Notes under the pieces: generated by a model
Told to the model about the DNA's origin: nothing
Seen by the model: only the letters and a program-made list of their open reading frames with translations
The model's database searches: none
Shown: positions 18,250 through 27,545 of the stretch, piece by piece
Position numbering within the stretch: position 1 is the first letter of the stretch
Layout of the letters: each line of letters begins with the position of its first letter
Origin: Micromonospora sp. WMMD1082
GTDB lineage: Bacteria > Actinomycetota > Actinomycetes > Mycobacteriales > Micromonosporaceae
Reading direction: 5' to 3'
Assembly: GCF_029626175.1 (NCBI RefSeq)
Contig: NZ_JARUBM010000002.1
Span: 4,419,001 to 4,483,000, forward strand
DNA: 64,000 bases
Position numbers and translations under genes: made by a program

Positions 18250-18318
18250 AGCTTTCGCTGGGATGGCGGTGTGAGTGGCTGCCCGTCGGGTGGTCGGTTT
18301 GCTGGAGTTGTTCGATTT

Positions 18319-18416
18319 GGGCGCGGCGCGGCGCGGTGCGGCGCGGCGCGGCGCGGTGCGGCGCGGCGCGGTGCGGTGCGGTGTGCGGCGTGGTGTGCGG
18401 CGTGGCGTGGCGTGGC
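18319..18416. repeat. GGCGC/GGTGC pentanucleotide satellite
   Basis: About 100 bases of near-perfect GCGGC/GCGGT pentamers that degenerate into GTGCGGCGTG units. It lies between palindrome copy 3 and the 3' end of the TAXI gene. The 18250-18485 gap has no gene that I can support. Confidence 0.85.
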
Positions 18417-18485
18417 CGGGGCGGGGCGGGGCGGTCGGAGGGCCTCCGGCGGTGTGGTGCTGTCAAGATCTGTTCGGCAGGAAGG

Positions 18486-19523
18486 TTAGCCGCCCTGGTA
18501 GTAGCGGGCGGCGCCGGGATGGAGCGGGATGGGGTCGGTGCTGGCGGCGGACTGGCGGTCGAAGTTGCGGGCCTCTGGGTGCGCCGCGGCCAGGTCGGCC
18601 TGGTAGGTGAAGAGCAACCGGGTCAGGTCGTACGCCAGTTGGTCCGGCATGTCCGCGCTGACCAGGATCACGTTCGCCACCGTGACGGTGGGCGTGCCGG
18701 ATGGTGTGTCGTACGCGTCCTCGGGCAGCTCGGCGGTGGTGTAGACGGAGCCGTGCGCGGCGCCGAGGGGCTCGATCAGGTCGGCGACCGGGAGCAGGGC
18801 GAACCTGCCCGGGGCGCTGCTGAGCAGGTCGGCGATGCCCGGCGTGGGTAGCCCGCCGGAGAAGAACATCGCGTCCAGCGTGCCGGCGCGCATCCGGGCC
18901 ACCGTCTCCGGCAGCGACAACCGGGCGCGGCTGACGTCGCGTTCCGGGTCCAACCCGGCGGCGCTGAGCAGCCGGGCCGCGATGACGTCGGTGCCGGACT
19001 TCGGTGAGCCGGTGGAGACGCGCTTGTCGCGCAGCTCCGCCAGCTCGGTGATCTCGGCGTCGGACCGGACGATCACGTGGGTGTAGTTGCTGTAGACCCG
19101 GGCCAGCGCCCGGACCGGTTGGGGCCGGCCGGAGAAGGCGCCGCGCCCGGCGATGGCGTCCGCTGCCGTGTCGGCCAGGCTGAAGGCGATCTCCATGTCG
19201 CCCTCGGTCAGCCGGGTGATGTTCTCCCCGGACGCACCGGTCGGCTCGGCTCGGGCCTCGTAGCCGGGCAGGTGACGGCTGATCACGTCGGCGTAGCCGC
19301 CGCCGAGCTGGTAGTAGACCCCGGTGGTGTTGCCGGTGGCCAGGAAGATCCGCCCGTCGTGCCAGGGGCGCGGCTCCGGTTCCTCGCTGGTGCCGCATCC
19401 GGCGGCCACCGCAACGACCGCCAGCAGCGCCGCCGCCAGCCGCGCACCGCGCCCCATGCCGGCCCTCCGCTTCGCGTCGGCCTGCAGAGCCACCGCGCCG
19501 GGCCTGATGAATCGCTCGCTCAT
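18486..19523 (-). CDS. TAXI-family TRAP transporter solute-binding lipoprotein (second copy)
   Basis: 345 residues from ATG 19523. LLAVVAVAAGCGTS is a lipobox, so it is anchored outside the membrane. IFLATGNTTGVYYQLGGGYADVISRH, VRALARVYSNYTHVIVRSDAEI, RVSTGSPKSGTDVIAARLLSAAGLD and DAMFFSGGLPTPGIADL are the TAXI hallmarks. It is paralogous to the protein at 22485 and last in the five-gene operon; its start overlaps the roadblock stop (ATGA). A TAXI protein next to a sensor kinase may deliver ligand status to the kinase instead of feeding the permease; that is inference. Confidence 0.9.
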   Translation of the reverse strand: MSERFIRPGAVALQADAKRRAGMGRGARLAAALLAVVAVAAGCGTSEEPEPRPWHDGRIFLATGNTTGVYYQLGGGYADVISRHLPGYEARAEPTGASGENITRLTEGDMEIAFSLADTAADAIAGRGAFSGRPQPVRALARVYSNYTHVIVRSDAEITELAELRDKRVSTGSPKSGTDVIAARLLSAAGLDPERDVSRARLSLPETVARMRAGTLDAMFFSGGLPTPGIADLLSSAPGRFALLPVADLIEPLGAAHGSVYTTAELPEDAYDTPSGTPTVTVANVILVSADMPDQLAYDLTRLLFTYQADLAAAHPEARNFDRQSAASTDPIPLHPGAARYYQGG

Positions 19524-19948
19524 GCGGGGACTCCGCCGCGTTGAGGTTCGGGCGTCCAGGAGCGGGCGGCCGGTTCGAGGGCCTCGGCGACCCGCTGGAC
19601 CAGCGTCGCCGTCTCGTAGCCGATCTGGCCGAGGTCGCACCCGGAGGCGGCCAACACCCCGAGCAGGGCGCGGTCGCCGACCGCCATCACCAGCATCACG
19701 CCACCGTCCATGTCGACGATCTGTTGCCGGACCCGGCCGGCGGACATCAGCCGGGCGGCGCCGAAGGTCAGGCTGGCCAGGCCGCTGATCACGGCGGCGA
19801 GCTGATCCGCCTGGTCGGTCAGGAGGTGCGGCGAGGCCGCCAGTCGCAGCCCGTCACCGGAGACGGCGAGGGCGTGCGACACGTCCGGCACCTGCTCGGC
19901 GAAGTTCGCCAGGAGCCAGTCGAGGCCGGGATTGCCGTTGGGCATCAT
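19520..19948 (-). CDS. Roadblock/LC7 domain protein, conservon-type
   Basis: 142 residues. LDWLLANFAEQVPDVSHALAVSGDGLRLAAS and LMSAGRVRQQIVDMDGGVMLVMAVGDRALLGVLAASGCDLGQIGYE are typical of the MglB-like protein encoded after the kinase in Streptomyces conservons. ATG 19948 directly abuts the kinase stop codon and the stop overlaps the TAXI gene by 4 bases, so all three should be made together. The DUF742 and GTPase genes that normally follow are absent. It may be an adaptor between the kinase and an unlinked GTPase. Confidence 0.88.
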   Translation of the reverse strand: MMPNGNPGLDWLLANFAEQVPDVSHALAVSGDGLRLAASPHLLTDQADQLAAVISGLASLTFGAARLMSAGRVRQQIVDMDGGVMLVMAVGDRALLGVLAASGCDLGQIGYETATLVQRVAEALEPAARSWTPEPQRGGVPA

Positions 19949-22417
19949 CTAAGGTCTCCCGTTCGTCTGCTGGTTACGCCGCATCGCGTGGGCCACCCCG
20001 GCGGACAGGGCGGACAGCCGGGCCCGCACCACCTCGGGGTCGAGCAGGTCGGTGCCGGGCTGCGGCGGCGGTACGTCGTGCAGTTCGGCCTGTAGGCCGT
20101 CACCGCGTACCCGCCGGGGCAGTCCTGCCGGGGCCGCCCCGGCCTTCGCCCCCGCAGCCCCGTTGCCGGGCTGCCAGGCCGGCTGGCCGTTGGCCGGCGC
20201 GGACGCCGGCGACCAGGACGGGGTCTGGCCCGCCTGCGCCGGTGGCCAGGACTGCGGTTGGCCGGGCTGCGGTTGGCCGGGCTGCGCCGGTGGCCAGGTC
20301 TCCGCCGCCACGTGCACCACCGGCAGGGTCATGGTCGGGGCCCCGTTGACGTCGAACCGGTTCGGCCCGGCGCCCACCTCCACCATCGACGGGGCGCCCG
20401 GCCCGGAGCCGGCGCTCCGGTGCCGGAACCAGGTGCCGATGGCCGAGGGGGTCGAGCGGGCGCCGATCACCGGGCGTCCGGTGACCTCCTCGACCCGGGT
20501 CAGCACCGCCTCCGGTACGTCCACCTGGGCCACCGTGCCGGCACCGGTGCTGTGCAGCCGCACCCGGATGCCGTGCCGGTTGGCCAGGTGGGCCACCACG
20601 TGCAGGCCCATGCTGCCGGCCGCCGCGCTGGACAGCACGGCTGGCGCGCCCAGCCGTTGGTTGATCTCGGCGAGCCGGTTCTCCCGGATGCCGATGCCCT
20701 GGTCGTGTACGCGCAGGGTGAGCCCGTCGACGGTACGCCGGCCGTCCACGTGCACCGGTGCGTGTGGCGGGGAGTAGGCGGTGGCGTTCTCCAACAACTC
20801 GGCCAGCAGGTGTACCAGGTTGCCCACCGCCGAGCCGTGCACCGCCGCGGTGGGCACGTTGATCTCGATCCGGGCGTACTCCTCGATCTCGGAGGCGGCA
20901 CCCCGGACGACGTCGGCCAGCAGATGCGGCCCCTCCTGCGTCCGGCCGGGCTCGCCGCCGGAGAGGACCAGCAGGTTCTCTCCGTTGCGGCGCATCCGGG
21001 CGGCGAGGTGGTCGAGCGCGAAGAGCCGGGCCAGCGCGTCCGGATCGGTCTCGTCCCGCTCGAAGTCGTCGAGCAGGCGCAGCTGCCGGGTGATCAGCGT
21101 ACGGATCCGGCGGGCCAGCGCCTCGACCATCCGGGTGACGTCCATCCGCAGCTCGGCCTGCTCGCCGGCCAGCCGCAGGGCGGCCCGGTTGACGGTGTCG
21201 AATGCCTCCGCCACCTGGGCGATCTCGTCGCGCCCGTGGCTGATCCCCGCGGTGAGTTGGGACGCCGGTCCGTCGATCCGCCCGCCGTCACCGGCCGAGA
21301 TGGCGGTGATCCGTTCGGGCAGTTCCCGGTGCGCCATGGTGAGTGCCGCTACCCGCAGCCGGCGCAGCCGGCGGCTGGTGCGTACCGCCAGCAGCGCCGC
21401 GGTGACCAGCGAGGCCAGCGCCAGCGCGCCGGTGGAGCCGCCGGTGACCAGCGCCCGCTGGCGCGCGTCGGCGGCCAGCTCGACGGCGCGCCGGTCGAGT
21501 TCGTCGGAGAGTTCCCGGCCGAGCAGGTTGAACCGGCGGATGGCGCCGCTCTGGGCGACGTACCAGGCGTCGCCGTCGGCGGCGAGCGCGGCCGGCTCGG
21601 TGTCGGCGTTCAACGCGCTGTCGCGCATCCGGCGCGCGGTGGAGACGTCGCTGCCGCCGAGCAGACGGGTGTACGCCTCGGCGGCGCGGTCCCCGGCGAT
21701 CCGGGAGAACTCGGCCTGCCGCTGCTCCTGTGCGCCGCGCAGCCGGCCGAGCCGGGCGAGTTCCCCCTCGGCGAGCGTGCCCCGCACGAACACGGCCCGC
21801 AGCAGGTCGCGTTCCAGCGATGCCAGGTGCTCCTCGGCGGCGACCGCGGCCACCTCACGGGCGCGGTTGGCCAGCTCCGGATCGCGCAGCTGAGCGGGGA
21901 GCGCGTCGGCGACGGCGAGCAGCGACTCCACCAGGGCCACGTAGGCCGGGTCGGCGGTGTCGGCGCCGAGCGCGGCGACGCGTGCCTCGTCGAGCTGGTT
22001 GAGGTGTTCGGTCACGCCGTCGAGGGCTCGGCCGAGGTCGGGCGCGGCGCGGCGGGCGTCGGCGCTGGCGGACGCGTACCGCGCGGTGGCCTCGTCGACC
22101 CGCCGCCGTTGGGCGTCGACCAGCTGCCGGCCGGAGGTTCCGCCGCGCTGACGCAGCGCCGCCGTCTCGCCGAGTTCCCGCTCCAGTTCGTGCACGAGCG
22201 AGACGGTGGCGGTGGCGGTGCCGGCCAGCACCCGGGCGCGTTCGGCGTCCGTGGAGGCGGCCAGGGCATCACCGGTCTGGATGGCACCCAGCACGAGCAG
22301 GCCGGAGGTGGCGACCAGGATCGGCGCGAGCAGCTGGGTACGCACCGACCACAGCCGGCCGGTGTGGCCGGAGGGGCGGTTGTGCCGGCGTACGCGCGCC
22401 AGGGAGGAGAGCGGCAC
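19949..22417 (-). CDS. Nitrate/nitrite-sensor-like (NIT domain) histidine kinase
   Basis: 822 residues from GTG 22417 with GGGAG upstream. Membrane segment LLAPILVATSGLLVLGAIQTG, a long extracellular helical NIT-type region (about 50-310), second segment GALALASLVTAALLAVRTSRRLRRLR, a HAMP-like linker, LFALDHLAARMRRNGENLLVLSGG as the helix bearing the candidate His, and a HATPase with HLLAELLENATAYSPPHAPV, VHDQGIGI and AGSMGLHVVAHLANRHG. The tail is Pro/Gln-rich with repeated GQPQP/WPPAQ. It is the conservon kinase type, with no classical response regulator nearby. Within a TRAP operon it probably senses the transported solute; the ligand is unknown. Confidence 0.9.
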   Translation of the reverse strand: MPLSSLARVRRHNRPSGHTGRLWSVRTQLLAPILVATSGLLVLGAIQTGDALAASTDAERARVLAGTATATVSLVHELERELGETAALRQRGGTSGRQLVDAQRRRVDEATARYASASADARRAAPDLGRALDGVTEHLNQLDEARVAALGADTADPAYVALVESLLAVADALPAQLRDPELANRAREVAAVAAEEHLASLERDLLRAVFVRGTLAEGELARLGRLRGAQEQRQAEFSRIAGDRAAEAYTRLLGGSDVSTARRMRDSALNADTEPAALAADGDAWYVAQSGAIRRFNLLGRELSDELDRRAVELAADARQRALVTGGSTGALALASLVTAALLAVRTSRRLRRLRVAALTMAHRELPERITAISAGDGGRIDGPASQLTAGISHGRDEIAQVAEAFDTVNRAALRLAGEQAELRMDVTRMVEALARRIRTLITRQLRLLDDFERDETDPDALARLFALDHLAARMRRNGENLLVLSGGEPGRTQEGPHLLADVVRGAASEIEEYARIEINVPTAAVHGSAVGNLVHLLAELLENATAYSPPHAPVHVDGRRTVDGLTLRVHDQGIGIRENRLAEINQRLGAPAVLSSAAAGSMGLHVVAHLANRHGIRVRLHSTGAGTVAQVDVPEAVLTRVEEVTGRPVIGARSTPSAIGTWFRHRSAGSGPGAPSMVEVGAGPNRFDVNGAPTMTLPVVHVAAETWPPAQPGQPQPGQPQSWPPAQAGQTPSWSPASAPANGQPAWQPGNGAAGAKAGAAPAGLPRRVRGDGLQAELHDVPPPQPGTDLLDPEVVRARLSALSAGVAHAMRRNQQTNGRP

Positions 22418-22484
22418 GGGGGTTCTCCCGAGAGGTCGGGGGCGACCGGGCCGGGCGCGACACGCCCGACCCGGTCGCCGTCGG

Positions 22485-23504
22485 TCAGCTCGCGCCGAGG
22501 TCCTGCAACGCCTTGGCCGCGCCCCGGTGCAGACCGACCGGGTCGGTCCGGCGGGCGGTGTCCAGTGCGATGCCCTTGGCAGCGGGGTTGGCCTGGGCCA
22601 GCGCGTCCTTCTTCTCGAACACCGTCCGGGTGATGGCGCAGGCCACGTTGGCGTCGAGATCCTTGCGGACGAGCAGCACGTTCGGGACCACGATGGTCGG
22701 GGTGTCCGCCGCCGTGGAGTACACGTCCTTGCCGATCGTGCCGGCCTGGTACGCGGGGTTCAGTTCGCTCATCTTGGGCAGCAGCGGCGCGATGTCGACG
22801 AACTTCACCTTGTCCCCGGCAGTGGTGAACAGGTCGGTGACCCCGCCCGTGGGCAGGCCGCCGGACCAGAAGAAGCCGTCCACGGTGCCGTCCTTGAGGC
22901 CCTCGACCGTCTTGGTGAGGTCCAGCCGTTGGGCCTGGATGTCCGTGGCCGGGTCGAGGCCGGCCGCCTCCAGCAGGCGGTGCGCGATGACCTCGGTGCC
23001 GGACTTGGGGGAGCCGGTCGAGATCTTCTTGCCCCGCATGTCGGCCACCGAGTTGATGCCCGCGTCGGACCGGACGACCACCTGGGTGTAGTTGTCGTAG
23101 ATCCGGGCCAGCGCCTCGACCGGTTGCGGCGCGGTGAAGCTGTCCTTGCCCTCCACGGCGTTGACGGCGGTGTCGAACAGCGAGAAGGCGACGTCGTACT
23201 GGCCACCGACGAGCTGTTCGATGTTCTGGACCGAGGCTCCGGTCTCGGCCGCGGTGCCGGTCAGCCGGCCACCGGTGCTGTCCGAGAGCTGCCCGGCCAG
23301 CGCGTTGCCGACCACGTAGTAGACGCCGGTGGCGTTGCCGGTGGCGATGCCCACCCGGGTGTTCTCGGCCACCTCGCAGGTGACGGCGCTCGCGGTGTCG
23401 TCCGTGGCCGCGGTGCCCTGCCGGCCTCCGCAACCGGCGGCGCCGGCCGCGACGAGGGCGAGTGCTCCCGCTCCCGCCGCTAGCCGCACGTTGATCCGTC
23501 CCAC
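22485..23504 (-). CDS. TAXI-family TRAP transporter solute-binding lipoprotein (first copy)
   Basis: 339 residues. The start is GTG 23504 because AAAGGAGA lies just upstream; an ATG at 23525 would overlap that site. Lipobox LVAAGAAGCGG. TAXI motifs: VGIATGNATGVYYVVGNALAGQL, IEQLVGGQYDVAFSLFDTAVNAV, ARIYDNYTQVVVRSDAGI, KISTGSPKSGTEVIAHRLLEAAGLD and DGFFWSGGLPTGGVTDLF. It follows the fused permease by 17 bases and is the likely feeder protein of that transporter. Substrate unknown; characterised TAXI proteins bind organic acids or amino acids. Confidence 0.93.
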   Translation of the reverse strand: MGRINVRLAAGAGALALVAAGAAGCGGRQGTAATDDTASAVTCEVAENTRVGIATGNATGVYYVVGNALAGQLSDSTGGRLTGTAAETGASVQNIEQLVGGQYDVAFSLFDTAVNAVEGKDSFTAPQPVEALARIYDNYTQVVVRSDAGINSVADMRGKKISTGSPKSGTEVIAHRLLEAAGLDPATDIQAQRLDLTKTVEGLKDGTVDGFFWSGGLPTGGVTDLFTTAGDKVKFVDIAPLLPKMSELNPAYQAGTIGKDVYSTAADTPTIVVPNVLLVRKDLDANVACAITRTVFEKKDALAQANPAAKGIALDTARRTDPVGLHRGAAKALQDLGAS

Positions 23505-23521
23505 ACTGTCTCCTTTCTGGG

Positions 23522-25633
23522 TCATGCCGGTGATCCGGCTCGCGTCCCGCCGGAGGGGCCGGCGGATCCGCGTCGTACGAACACGCCCACGGCCATGACG
23601 CCAGCCAGCACGGCACCGATCGCGATGGGCACGGGTTGCAGCCAGAGCAGCGTCAGTCCGGCCGCGACGCCGAGCAGGCGTTCCGGCACGCCCGCCGGGC
23701 CGACGCCGGGCAGCCAGCCGCCGGCCGCCACGGCCAGCACCGCGACGCCGAGCGCGGTGACCGCGGTGGCGACGAGGATGCGCTGCGGGCCGCCGATGCC
23801 GAGCAGGCCGAGCCCGGTCGGGGTGATCACGAACGCCAGTGGGATCAGGTACGCCGGCAGCGCGTACCGGAGGGTGTGCCACATGGTCGGCACCACCCGG
23901 CCGCCGGTCACCGCGGCGGCGGCGACCGCGGCGAGCGCGGTCGGCGGCGACACCTCGGACAGCACCGCGAAGTAGAAGACGAACATCGCCGCGGCGGGCG
24001 CGCTGACCCCGAGGTCGAGCAGGGCCGGGCCGATGATCACCCAACCGATCACGAAGGACGCGGTCACCGGGATCGCCAGCCCGAGCAGGCTGAGCGCGAC
24101 GGCGGCGAGCAGCGCGGTCAGCGCGAGCACCACGGCCGGCTCGGAGCTGACCGCGCTCGCGGCGTTGATCAGCAGTGCCGCGGTCTGCGGGCCGAGGCCG
24201 GTCTTCGTGGTGGTCGCGGTGATGATGCCGGCCGCCGCGCAGACCACGGTGACCGCGAGCACCCCGCGTACGCCGCTGGAGAGCGCGGCGACCAGCCGGG
24301 ACGGGGTGAGCCGGTGCTGCCGGTCCAGGAAGGACAGCCCGATGGCGAGCAGGGTGGCCAGTACCACGGCGCGGGTCGCCGACAGCCCGACCACCAGCAG
24401 CCCGACGATGGCGAACAGCGAGGCGAAGTGGTACCCGGAACGGGCCAGCAGCCGCCACACGGAGCCGCCCGCCATGGCGGCTGGGCGCACCCCGGAGCGC
24501 CGTGCGTCGATCTCCACCGAGAGCACGATGCCGAGGTAGTAGAGCACCGTCGGCACCATCGCCCAGCCGAGCACCCGCAGGTAGGACACGCCGAGGTACT
24601 CGGCGATGATGAAGGCCGCCGCGCCGAGCGTCGGCGGCGAGAGGATGGCGCCCACGCCGGCCGCGGCGAGCATCCCGCCGGCGCGTTCGGCCGGGTATCC
24701 GGCGCGGCGCAGGATCGGCCAGGTGACGGCGCCGATGCTGACGGTCGTCGCTGCCCCGGAGCCGGAGACGGTGCCGAGCAGGAAGCCGGAGGCCACCGCC
24801 GTCCGGCCGGGGGCGGTGCGGGAGCGCCGGAACGCGGCGGCGGAGAGGTTCACGAAGAAGCGGCCCGCGCCGGAGAGGTCGAGCACCGCACCGTAGATGG
24901 TGAACAGCACGATGTAGGTCGCCGCCACGTCCAGGGGGGTGCCGTAGAAGCCGCTGTCGGAGTTGTAGAACGCGTCGACCAGCTGCCCGAAGTCCAGGCC
25001 GCCATGGGCCACCGCCCAGGTCTGCGGCAGCAGCCCGCCGTAGTAGCCGTAGCCGAGGAAGAGCACGCACACCGCGGGCAGGATCCAGCCGGTGGTGCGC
25101 CGGCATCCCTCCAGCAGCAGGAGGAGCAGCATGGTGCCCATCGCCACGTCCATCCCGACCAGCAGGCCCTGCCGGTCGAGGAAGGCGTCGTAGCCACCGC
25201 CACCACCGCCGAGGGCGATCGGCAGCACCGGGTACAGGCAGCCGAGCAGCGCGGCGGCGGCCAGGGCCCAGTCGGTACGGCTGGGGCCGGAGCCACCCGC
25301 CGGGGCCGCGGCGGGTGGCTCCGGGGTCGCGGCCCGGCGGCCGAACAGCGTCCGCAGGCGGCCGGGCAGCCGCAGGTCGGCCGGGTAGGCGAGGAAGACC
25401 AACGGGAGTACGCCGGCCAGGAAGAAGATCAAGTAATACTTGCTGCCCTGGGCCAGTGGCCGGAACACCTGCCAGAGCGCGAGCAGGGCGATCGTCAGCG
25501 TCGCGGCGGTCAGGACGAAGGCGACCGGCCCGGACAGCACCCGGCCGGGCTTCTCCTCCTCGAACCGGGCGGCGAGTTCGGCCGTATCGACCTCGGTGAC
25601 GGGGGACTGCGCTGTCGGGGTGGCCTCCAGCAC
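23522..25633 (-). CDS. TRAP transporter permease, fused 4TM/12TM type
   Basis: About 703 residues with many membrane helices. The order is the DctQM fusion typical of TAXI systems: SKYYLIFFLAGVLPLVFLAYP, YDAFLDRQGLLVGMDVAMGTMLLLLLLEG, then the large subunit with GSGAATTVSIGAVTWPILRRAGYP, GAILSPPTLGAAAFIIAEYLGVSY and AVLSEVSPPTALAAVAAAAVTGG. Ion-driven solute uptake. Two starts are possible: GTG 25633 (AAGGG upstream), chosen because the 38 codons above it have much lower third-position GC, or GTG/ATG at 25747/25744. First gene of the five-gene operon. Confidence 0.9.
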   Translation of the reverse strand: MLEATPTAQSPVTEVDTAELAARFEEEKPGRVLSGPVAFVLTAATLTIALLALWQVFRPLAQGSKYYLIFFLAGVLPLVFLAYPADLRLPGRLRTLFGRRAATPEPPAAAPAGGSGPSRTDWALAAAALLGCLYPVLPIALGGGGGGYDAFLDRQGLLVGMDVAMGTMLLLLLLEGCRRTTGWILPAVCVLFLGYGYYGGLLPQTWAVAHGGLDFGQLVDAFYNSDSGFYGTPLDVAATYIVLFTIYGAVLDLSGAGRFFVNLSAAAFRRSRTAPGRTAVASGFLLGTVSGSGAATTVSIGAVTWPILRRAGYPAERAGGMLAAAGVGAILSPPTLGAAAFIIAEYLGVSYLRVLGWAMVPTVLYYLGIVLSVEIDARRSGVRPAAMAGGSVWRLLARSGYHFASLFAIVGLLVVGLSATRAVVLATLLAIGLSFLDRQHRLTPSRLVAALSSGVRGVLAVTVVCAAAGIITATTTKTGLGPQTAALLINAASAVSSEPAVVLALTALLAAVALSLLGLAIPVTASFVIGWVIIGPALLDLGVSAPAAAMFVFYFAVLSEVSPPTALAAVAAAAVTGGRVVPTMWHTLRYALPAYLIPLAFVITPTGLGLLGIGGPQRILVATAVTALGVAVLAVAAGGWLPGVGPAGVPERLLGVAAGLTLLWLQPVPIAIGAVLAGVMAVGVFVRRGSAGPSGGTRAGSPA

Positions 25634-26281
25634 ACGGCCCTTGGCGCCGTGGCCCTCAGGTCCGGAATCATCGGTGAATCGGATAGCCGACACGAGGGGG
25701 GACGATACGCGAATCGCCTCCGCGTTGGAAACATTGTCGAACATCACTTCACTGAGTGACTTTCGATTTGTTCAAGTCACCCACCGAAGCAGAATGTTTA
25801 AGAACCGCGCTCGCGATCGGCGCGGACGTGCCGATCGGCGTGGCGCGAGGCCACTGCGGGCTCGGCGCGCCCTGTCCACTTTTCGCCATTAGCGGCTATA
25901 TTGATGGTGGAATTTGTTGCGCAAAAATCATCGCTCACGACTACTCTCCGTATATCAAGCTACGGAGCGTGTTCTGGCGACTCGGTTAGGTCGCGGGACC
26001 GGGTGGCGCCGCCTCGGGTCGCCCGGCGTCGTGCGGGAACCCGCACAGGCCCGTCCGGCGGCCGGGCCGGCCGACCCGGGACGGTATTCCCCGACGTAAT
26101 TGCATTCGACGGGCCGACCGCTCGGCGGGAACATTGAATCGTGCATTTCCCGTGCAGGGGAATCGGGCCGAATGGGTGTCCCCTTGCCGAGCGGCGTCGG
26201 CCGGGCGACCCGGGGGAGTTACTCGAAGCCGGTGGCGGGGCATGTGTCGGGGGCGATCACCGCGAGTTGAGGGGAGGGGCG
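25634..26281. other. Intergenic region between divergent TRAP and YihY genes
   Basis: About 650 bases of visibly lower GC than the flanks. At 25756-25780 GTGACTT and AAGTCAC form a 7-base stem with an 11-base loop. It should hold the TRAP operon promoter and that of the YihY gene. A 77-residue open frame at 25756-25989 has no recognisable domain and poor codon bias, so I do not call it. Confidence 0.5.
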
Positions 26282-27376
26282 ATGGCCTCTGAGGAGTCTT
26301 CCCGCCCGGATGGGCGTGACCCGGAACGGAAGCCGGACGGCGCCGCGTACGCCGGGAGTGACCCGGCGGGTGCCGACCGGGACGCGCCGGATCAGCCCAC
26401 CCGGGACGCGCCGGATCAGCCGACCGACCTGTCCGGCGGCGAGTGGGTGGCGGCGGTGCGCCGGACGGTGCGGGAGTTCGGCAAGGACAGCCTGACCGAC
26501 TGGGCCGCCGCGCTGACGTACTACGGCGTGCTCTCCATCTTCCCGGGCCTGCTGGTGCTGGTCTCGCTGCTCGGCCTGCTGGGCCCGACGGCCACCCGTG
26601 GGGTGCGGGACACCGTCGCGGAGACGGTGCCCGAGCAGAACATCCGGCAGATCCTCGACGCCGCCATCGGCCAGGCGCAGCAGAACGGAGGGCTGGCCGG
26701 CATCGCCGCGATCGTCGGTCTGCTCGCCGCCTTCTGGTCGGCCTCCGGCTACGTCGCGGCCTTCATGCGCGCCTCAAACTCGATCTACGACGTGCCGGAG
26801 GGGCGGCCGATCTGGAAGACCCTGCCGGTCCGGGTCGGGGTCACCGCGGTGATCGGCGTACTGCTGCTGGCCAGCGCGGTGATCGTGGTCTTCACCGGCC
26901 GCTTCGCCGAACAGGTCGGCGAGGCGCTCGGGGTGGGCCAGACCGCCGTCACGGTGTGGGACATCGCCAAGTGGCCGGTGCTGCTGGTGCTGGTCAGCCT
27001 GATGTTCGCGATCCTCTACTGGGCGTCGCCGAACGCGCGGCAGGGCGGCTTCCGGTGGGTGAGCCCGGGTGGCGTGCTGGCGGTGCTGATCTGGTTGCTG
27101 ATCTCCGGACTGTTCGCGTTCTACGTGAGCAACTTCGGCTCGTACAACAAGACCTACGGCGCGCTCGCCGGCGTGATCATCTTCCTGGTCTGGCTCTGGC
27201 TGAGCAACATCGCGATCCTGTTCGGCGCGGAGTTCGACGCCGAGTTGGCGCGCGGCCGGGCGATCGCGGGTGGGCTGCGGCCGGTCGACCGGGAGCCCTA
27301 CGTCGAGCTGCGCGACGACCGCAAACTGCGCACGAAGGACGATGCCGCGAAGGACGATGCGCCGCCTCCCCGCTGA
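26282..27376 (+). CDS. YihY/BrkB-family inner membrane protein
   Basis: 364 residues from ATG 26282, preceded by GGGGAGGGG. A charged cytosolic N-terminus contains a short duplication (RDAPDQPTRDAPDQPTD). Then follow WVAAVRRTVREFGKDSLTDWAAALTYYGVLSIFPGLLVLVSLLGLLG, SASGYVAAFMRASNSIYDVPEGRP and GSYNKTYGALAGVIIFLVWLWLSNIAILFGAEFDAEL, the signature of this six-helix family. Once called ribonuclease BN by mistake; the actual function is unsettled. Transcribed alone. Confidence 0.92.
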   Translation: MASEESSRPDGRDPERKPDGAAYAGSDPAGADRDAPDQPTRDAPDQPTDLSGGEWVAAVRRTVREFGKDSLTDWAAALTYYGVLSIFPGLLVLVSLLGLLGPTATRGVRDTVAETVPEQNIRQILDAAIGQAQQNGGLAGIAAIVGLLAAFWSASGYVAAFMRASNSIYDVPEGRPIWKTLPVRVGVTAVIGVLLLASAVIVVFTGRFAEQVGEALGVGQTAVTVWDIAKWPVLLVLVSLMFAILYWASPNARQGGFRWVSPGGVLAVLIWLLISGLFAFYVSNFGSYNKTYGALAGVIIFLVWLWLSNIAILFGAEFDAELARGRAIAGGLRPVDREPYVELRDDRKLRTKDDAAKDDAPPPR

Positions 27377-27408
27377 CCGGCCGACGCTCAACAGTGGGCC
27401 TCCATCAG

Positions 27409-27434
27409 AACTTTCGCTGGATTCTGCAAAAGTT
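27409..27434. promoter_or_regulatory. Probable ROK-regulator operator, site 1
   Basis: AACTTT, 14 bases, AAAGTT. A site with the same half-sites and exactly the same spacing lies at 42681-42706 upstream of the sugar dehydrogenase gene. Aligned in opposite orientation the two also share ACTTTCG and AAAAGTTGCC. It lies about 110 bases before the ROK regulator gene, fitting autoregulation. Confidence 0.6.
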
Positions 27435-27545
27435 GCCGCCGAATCGTTCTAAGGTCTGGACAGCGCACGCCGAAGCCTCCTACTGTGTCGGGCACCACAC
27501 GTCGGCATCTCGTCGATGTGAACACCCGGCTGGGAGAGGTGAGCC

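Noticed and set aside
16065-18416. CRISPR array
   Set aside because: The repeats are contiguous or palindromic, lack uniform spacers, and no cas gene is present.
25756-25989. 77-residue open frame between TRAP and YihY genes
   Set aside because: Poor codon bias, no recognisable domain, overlaps a hairpin in a probable promoter region.
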